This document shows positions 4,626 to 6,667 of a stretch of DNA of 6,667 bases, in pieces; the stretch's first letter is position 1; each line of letters starts with the position of its first letter. Below the pieces are notes generated by a model. That model did not search any database. It was not told the origin of the DNA and saw only the letters and a program-made list of their open reading frames with translations. This stretch comes from an uncultured Eubacteriales bacterium (GTDB taxonomy: Bacteria > Bacillota_A > Clostridia > Oscillospirales > CAG-272). The DNA is taken from NCBI GenBank assembly GCA_900555345.1, contig USKS01000082.1, positions 1 to 6,667 of the forward strand, written 5' to 3'. The position numbers and the translations under genes are program-made.

Positions 4626-6667
4626 ATGGCAGACAGCGAAAAAAAGCTGTATGTAACGGTGCGCATAATTGATGTGCCGCTTCATGCGGACAAGCCGTAC
4701 GAATACTATGTTCCGCCGGAGCTTGAGGACAGCGTTTTGCCCGGTACGGTGGTAAGCGTTCCCTTCGGGCGCGGAAACCGCAAAACCGCGGCGGTGGTGT
4801 GCGGCACCTCCGACGTGTGCTCGTGCCCGAATCCGACCGCCGTAAAGCCTATATTCGGTGCGTCGGCGGATACGGGGCTTCTTGACGCAAAAGCGCTTGA
4901 GCTTTGCGAATTTCTTTGCTCCTACACTCTCTGCACCTTCGGCGAGGCGGTGCGCACCGTAATACCGCCCGCGGCACTGTCCAAGGTGGACGAGTATTAT
5001 ACCGCTGCGGACACGGCGGAGCCGCCGCAGGATATGCTCAACGAAAAAGCCGCAATGGTCTATACGTACATAAAAGCGCGCTCGGCGGCGGGGGTGACTC
5101 CCGAAAAGCTTGTCTCAAAGTTCGGGGAAGAGGCAGCGGAGCTTGCGGCGTCGCTCATAAAGCTCGGAATGCTGCAAAAGAACGTCAGAGTGAGAGAGGC
5201 GACAAACAACAGATATACAGTATATGCGCAGATTGCCGACGGCAAAGAAAGAGAGGCGGACGAGGCACAGCGCACCGTGCGCTCTCCCTTGCAGGCGCAG
5301 ATACTTGCCGTTCTTCGCGCAAACGGCAGAATGGAAACGTCCGAGCTGTATGCAAGGATAGGAAAAAAAGCGCAGGTGCAGCTTGCAAGCCTTGAAGAAA
5401 AAGGGCTTGTCACCCTTGAAAAGATCGAAACGTACCGCAATCCGTATCTTGCGTGCGCCAAAGCCGACGGCGGCGCGAATGTGCTGAGCGACGGGCAGAA
5501 GGCGGCATTTGATAAAATGAACGCTCTGTATTCCGAGGGAAAGCCCGCTGCGGCGCTTTTGCACGGTATAACGGGCAGCGGAAAAACAAGAGTTATAAAG
5601 GCGATGATAGACAGGGTCATCTCGGACGGCAAGGGAGTTATCATGCTTGTCCCCGAAATCGCCCTGACCCCGCAGACGGTAGGCTACTTCTGCGGCTGCT
5701 TCGGCGACAGGGTCGCCGTTATCCACTCGAACCTCTCACAGGGAGAACGCTACGACGCATGGAAGCGCGTGCGCCGCGGCGACGCCGACATCGTTATCGG
5801 CACGAGAAGCGCAATTTTTGCACCTGTCAAAAATCTCGGCATGATCGTTATAGACGAGGAGCAGGAGCACACATATAAATCGGATACCGACCCCAAATAT
5901 CTTGCCCACGATGTGGCAAGATTCAGATGCGGCAAAACAGGAGCATTCATGCTGCTCTCCAGTGCGACACCGTCCCTCGGCTCATACTGCAAGGCTGTGC
6001 GGGGCATATATACTCTGGTAGAACTCAACGAACGCTACGGCGGGGCAAAGCTGCCCGAGGTCGTTATAAGCGATATGCGCAGCGAGGCGCAGGCGGGCAA
6101 CACGTCGCCTATAGGCAGCGTGCTTCGCGGAGAGCTTGAAAGGGTGTACAAAGAGGGCAAACAGTCAATTGTATTTCTCAACAGAAGGGGATACAGCAAC
6201 ACAGTGTCCTGCCGCATATGCGGAGAGTCAATAAAATGCCCGCATTGCTCCGTCTCTCTTACGTATCACACGCGCAGACCGCTGGGTGCCGACAGCGCCG
6301 ACGCGCCGCAGTACCTTGCGAGAAGAAGGGAATACGGAATTCTTGCCTGCCACTATTGCGGATACAGAGCCCGCGTGCCGGAAAAATGCCCGTTCTGCGG
6401 AGCGGAACACTTCAAATACATGGGCTGCGGAACACAGCAGGTGCAGGAGGAGCTTGAAAGACTTCTGCCCGGAGCCCGGGTGCTTCGCATGGATGCCGAC
6501 ACAACTCAGACGAAAAACGCGCACGGCGAAATACTGCGCCGATTCAGAAACGGAGAGGGAGATATCCTTCTTGGCACGCAGATGGTCGCCAAGGGGCTGG
6601 ATTTTGAAAACGTGACGCTCGTGGGCGTGCTGGACGCAGACCTCTCGCTCTACGCGCAGAATTACCA
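4626..6667 (+). CDS. priA: Primosomal protein N' (PriA), 3'-5' replication-restart helicase, C-terminus cut by window edge
   Basis: PriA recognises stalled forks and reloads the replicative helicase. The frame is open from ATG 4626 to the edge (680 residues; the family has about 730-830). The N-terminal 3'-DNA-binding domain shows KPYEYYVP (23-30) and PGTVVSVPFGRG (39-50), and a winged-helix region follows. The helicase core has Walker A GITGSGKT (314-321), LVPEIALTPQ, GTRSAIFAP, the Walker B box DEEQ (410-413) in VIDEEQEHTYKSD, LLSSATPS, FLNRRGYS and GTQMVAKGLDF (650-660). Eight zinc-ligand cysteines are present at 529, 532, 538, 541, 575, 578, 588 and 591, in four CxxC pairs. The gap between the second and third pairs is 33 residues, against 14 in E. 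coli PriA, an insertion of about 19. The start has an excellent AAGGAGG site. It follows rpoZ directly, without the coaBC gene found there in Bacillus. def and fmt may follow beyond the edge. Confidence 0.97.
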   Translation, partial: MADSEKKLYVTVRIIDVPLHADKPYEYYVPPELEDSVLPGTVVSVPFGRGNRKTAAVVCGTSDVCSCPNPTAVKPIFGASADTGLLDAKALELCEFLCSYTLCTFGEAVRTVIPPAALSKVDEYYTAADTAEPPQDMLNEKAAMVYTYIKARSAAGVTPEKLVSKFGEEAAELAASLIKLGMLQKNVRVREATNNRYTVYAQIADGKEREADEAQRTVRSPLQAQILAVLRANGRMETSELYARIGKKAQVQLASLEEKGLVTLEKIETYRNPYLACAKADGGANVLSDGQKAAFDKMNALYSEGKPAAALLHGITGSGKTRVIKAMIDRVISDGKGVIMLVPEIALTPQTVGYFCGCFGDRVAVIHSNLSQGERYDAWKRVRRGDADIVIGTRSAIFAPVKNLGMIVIDEEQEHTYKSDTDPKYLAHDVARFRCGKTGAFMLLSSATPSLGSYCKAVRGIYTLVELNERYGGAKLPEVVISDMRSEAQAGNTSPIGSVLRGELERVYKEGKQSIVFLNRRGYSNTVSCRICGESIKCPHCSVSLTYHTRRPLGADSADAPQYLARRREYGILACHYCGYRARVPEKCPFCGAEHFKYMGCGTQQVQEELERLLPGARVLRMDADTTQTKNAHGEILRRFRNGEGDILLGTQMVAKGLDFENVTLVGVLDADLSLYAQNY

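Noticed and set aside
4904..5395. Open frame of 163 codons inside priA on the same strand
   Set aside because: It lies in another frame entirely within the unmistakable PriA reading frame. Its translation is low-complexity (Arg, Gly, Ala-rich) and matches nothing, so it is a GC-driven shadow.

Overview
The window reads as a chromosomal housekeeping region of a Gram-positive bacterium of the Clostridia, perhaps a gut Oscillospiraceae-like lineage. This rests on four things: the yicC/yloC - remA - gmk - rpoZ - priA gene order known from Bacillus and Clostridia, a RemA (DUF370) protein, a TepA-type ClpP-like protease, and a fairly GC-rich sequence that still uses ATA (Ile) and AGA (Arg) often. 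The taxon is an inference; no rRNA or species marker is present. I see no tRNA or rRNA gene, CRISPR array, insertion sequence or phage gene.

Left half (minus strand, positions 1-2080): a compact, apparently co-transcribed cluster that reads leftward. It holds enolase (eno), a small helical protein of unknown function (145 aa), and the N-terminal part of a TepA/ClpP-like protease that runs off the left edge. The last two genes overlap by 4 bases (ATGA), so they are probably translationally coupled.

Centre (2081-2332): a 252-bp divergent intergenic region. It carries a consensus sigma-70/sigma-A promoter (TTGACA, 17 bp, TATAAT) firing rightward into yicC, and two short perfect inverted repeats. 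The eno promoter is not obvious.

Right half (plus strand, 2333-6667): yicC (RNase-like YicC/YloC family), remA (TTG start), gmk (guanylate kinase, overlapping remA), rpoZ (a long omega-subunit variant), a terminator-like hairpin, a potentially structured leader with a strong Shine-Dalgarno sequence, and priA (primosomal helicase, cut by the right edge with 680 residues visible). These genes combine RNA turnover, GMP/GDP supply, the RNA polymerase omega subunit and replication restart. coaBC (dfp), which lies between rpoZ and priA in Bacillus subtilis, is absent here.

I do not see a novel defence, mobile or biosynthetic system. The most unusual points are the uncharacterised gene between eno and tepA, an insertion inside the PriA zinc-binding region, the missing coaBC with a structured leader in its place, and the inverted repeats in the divergent promoter region.
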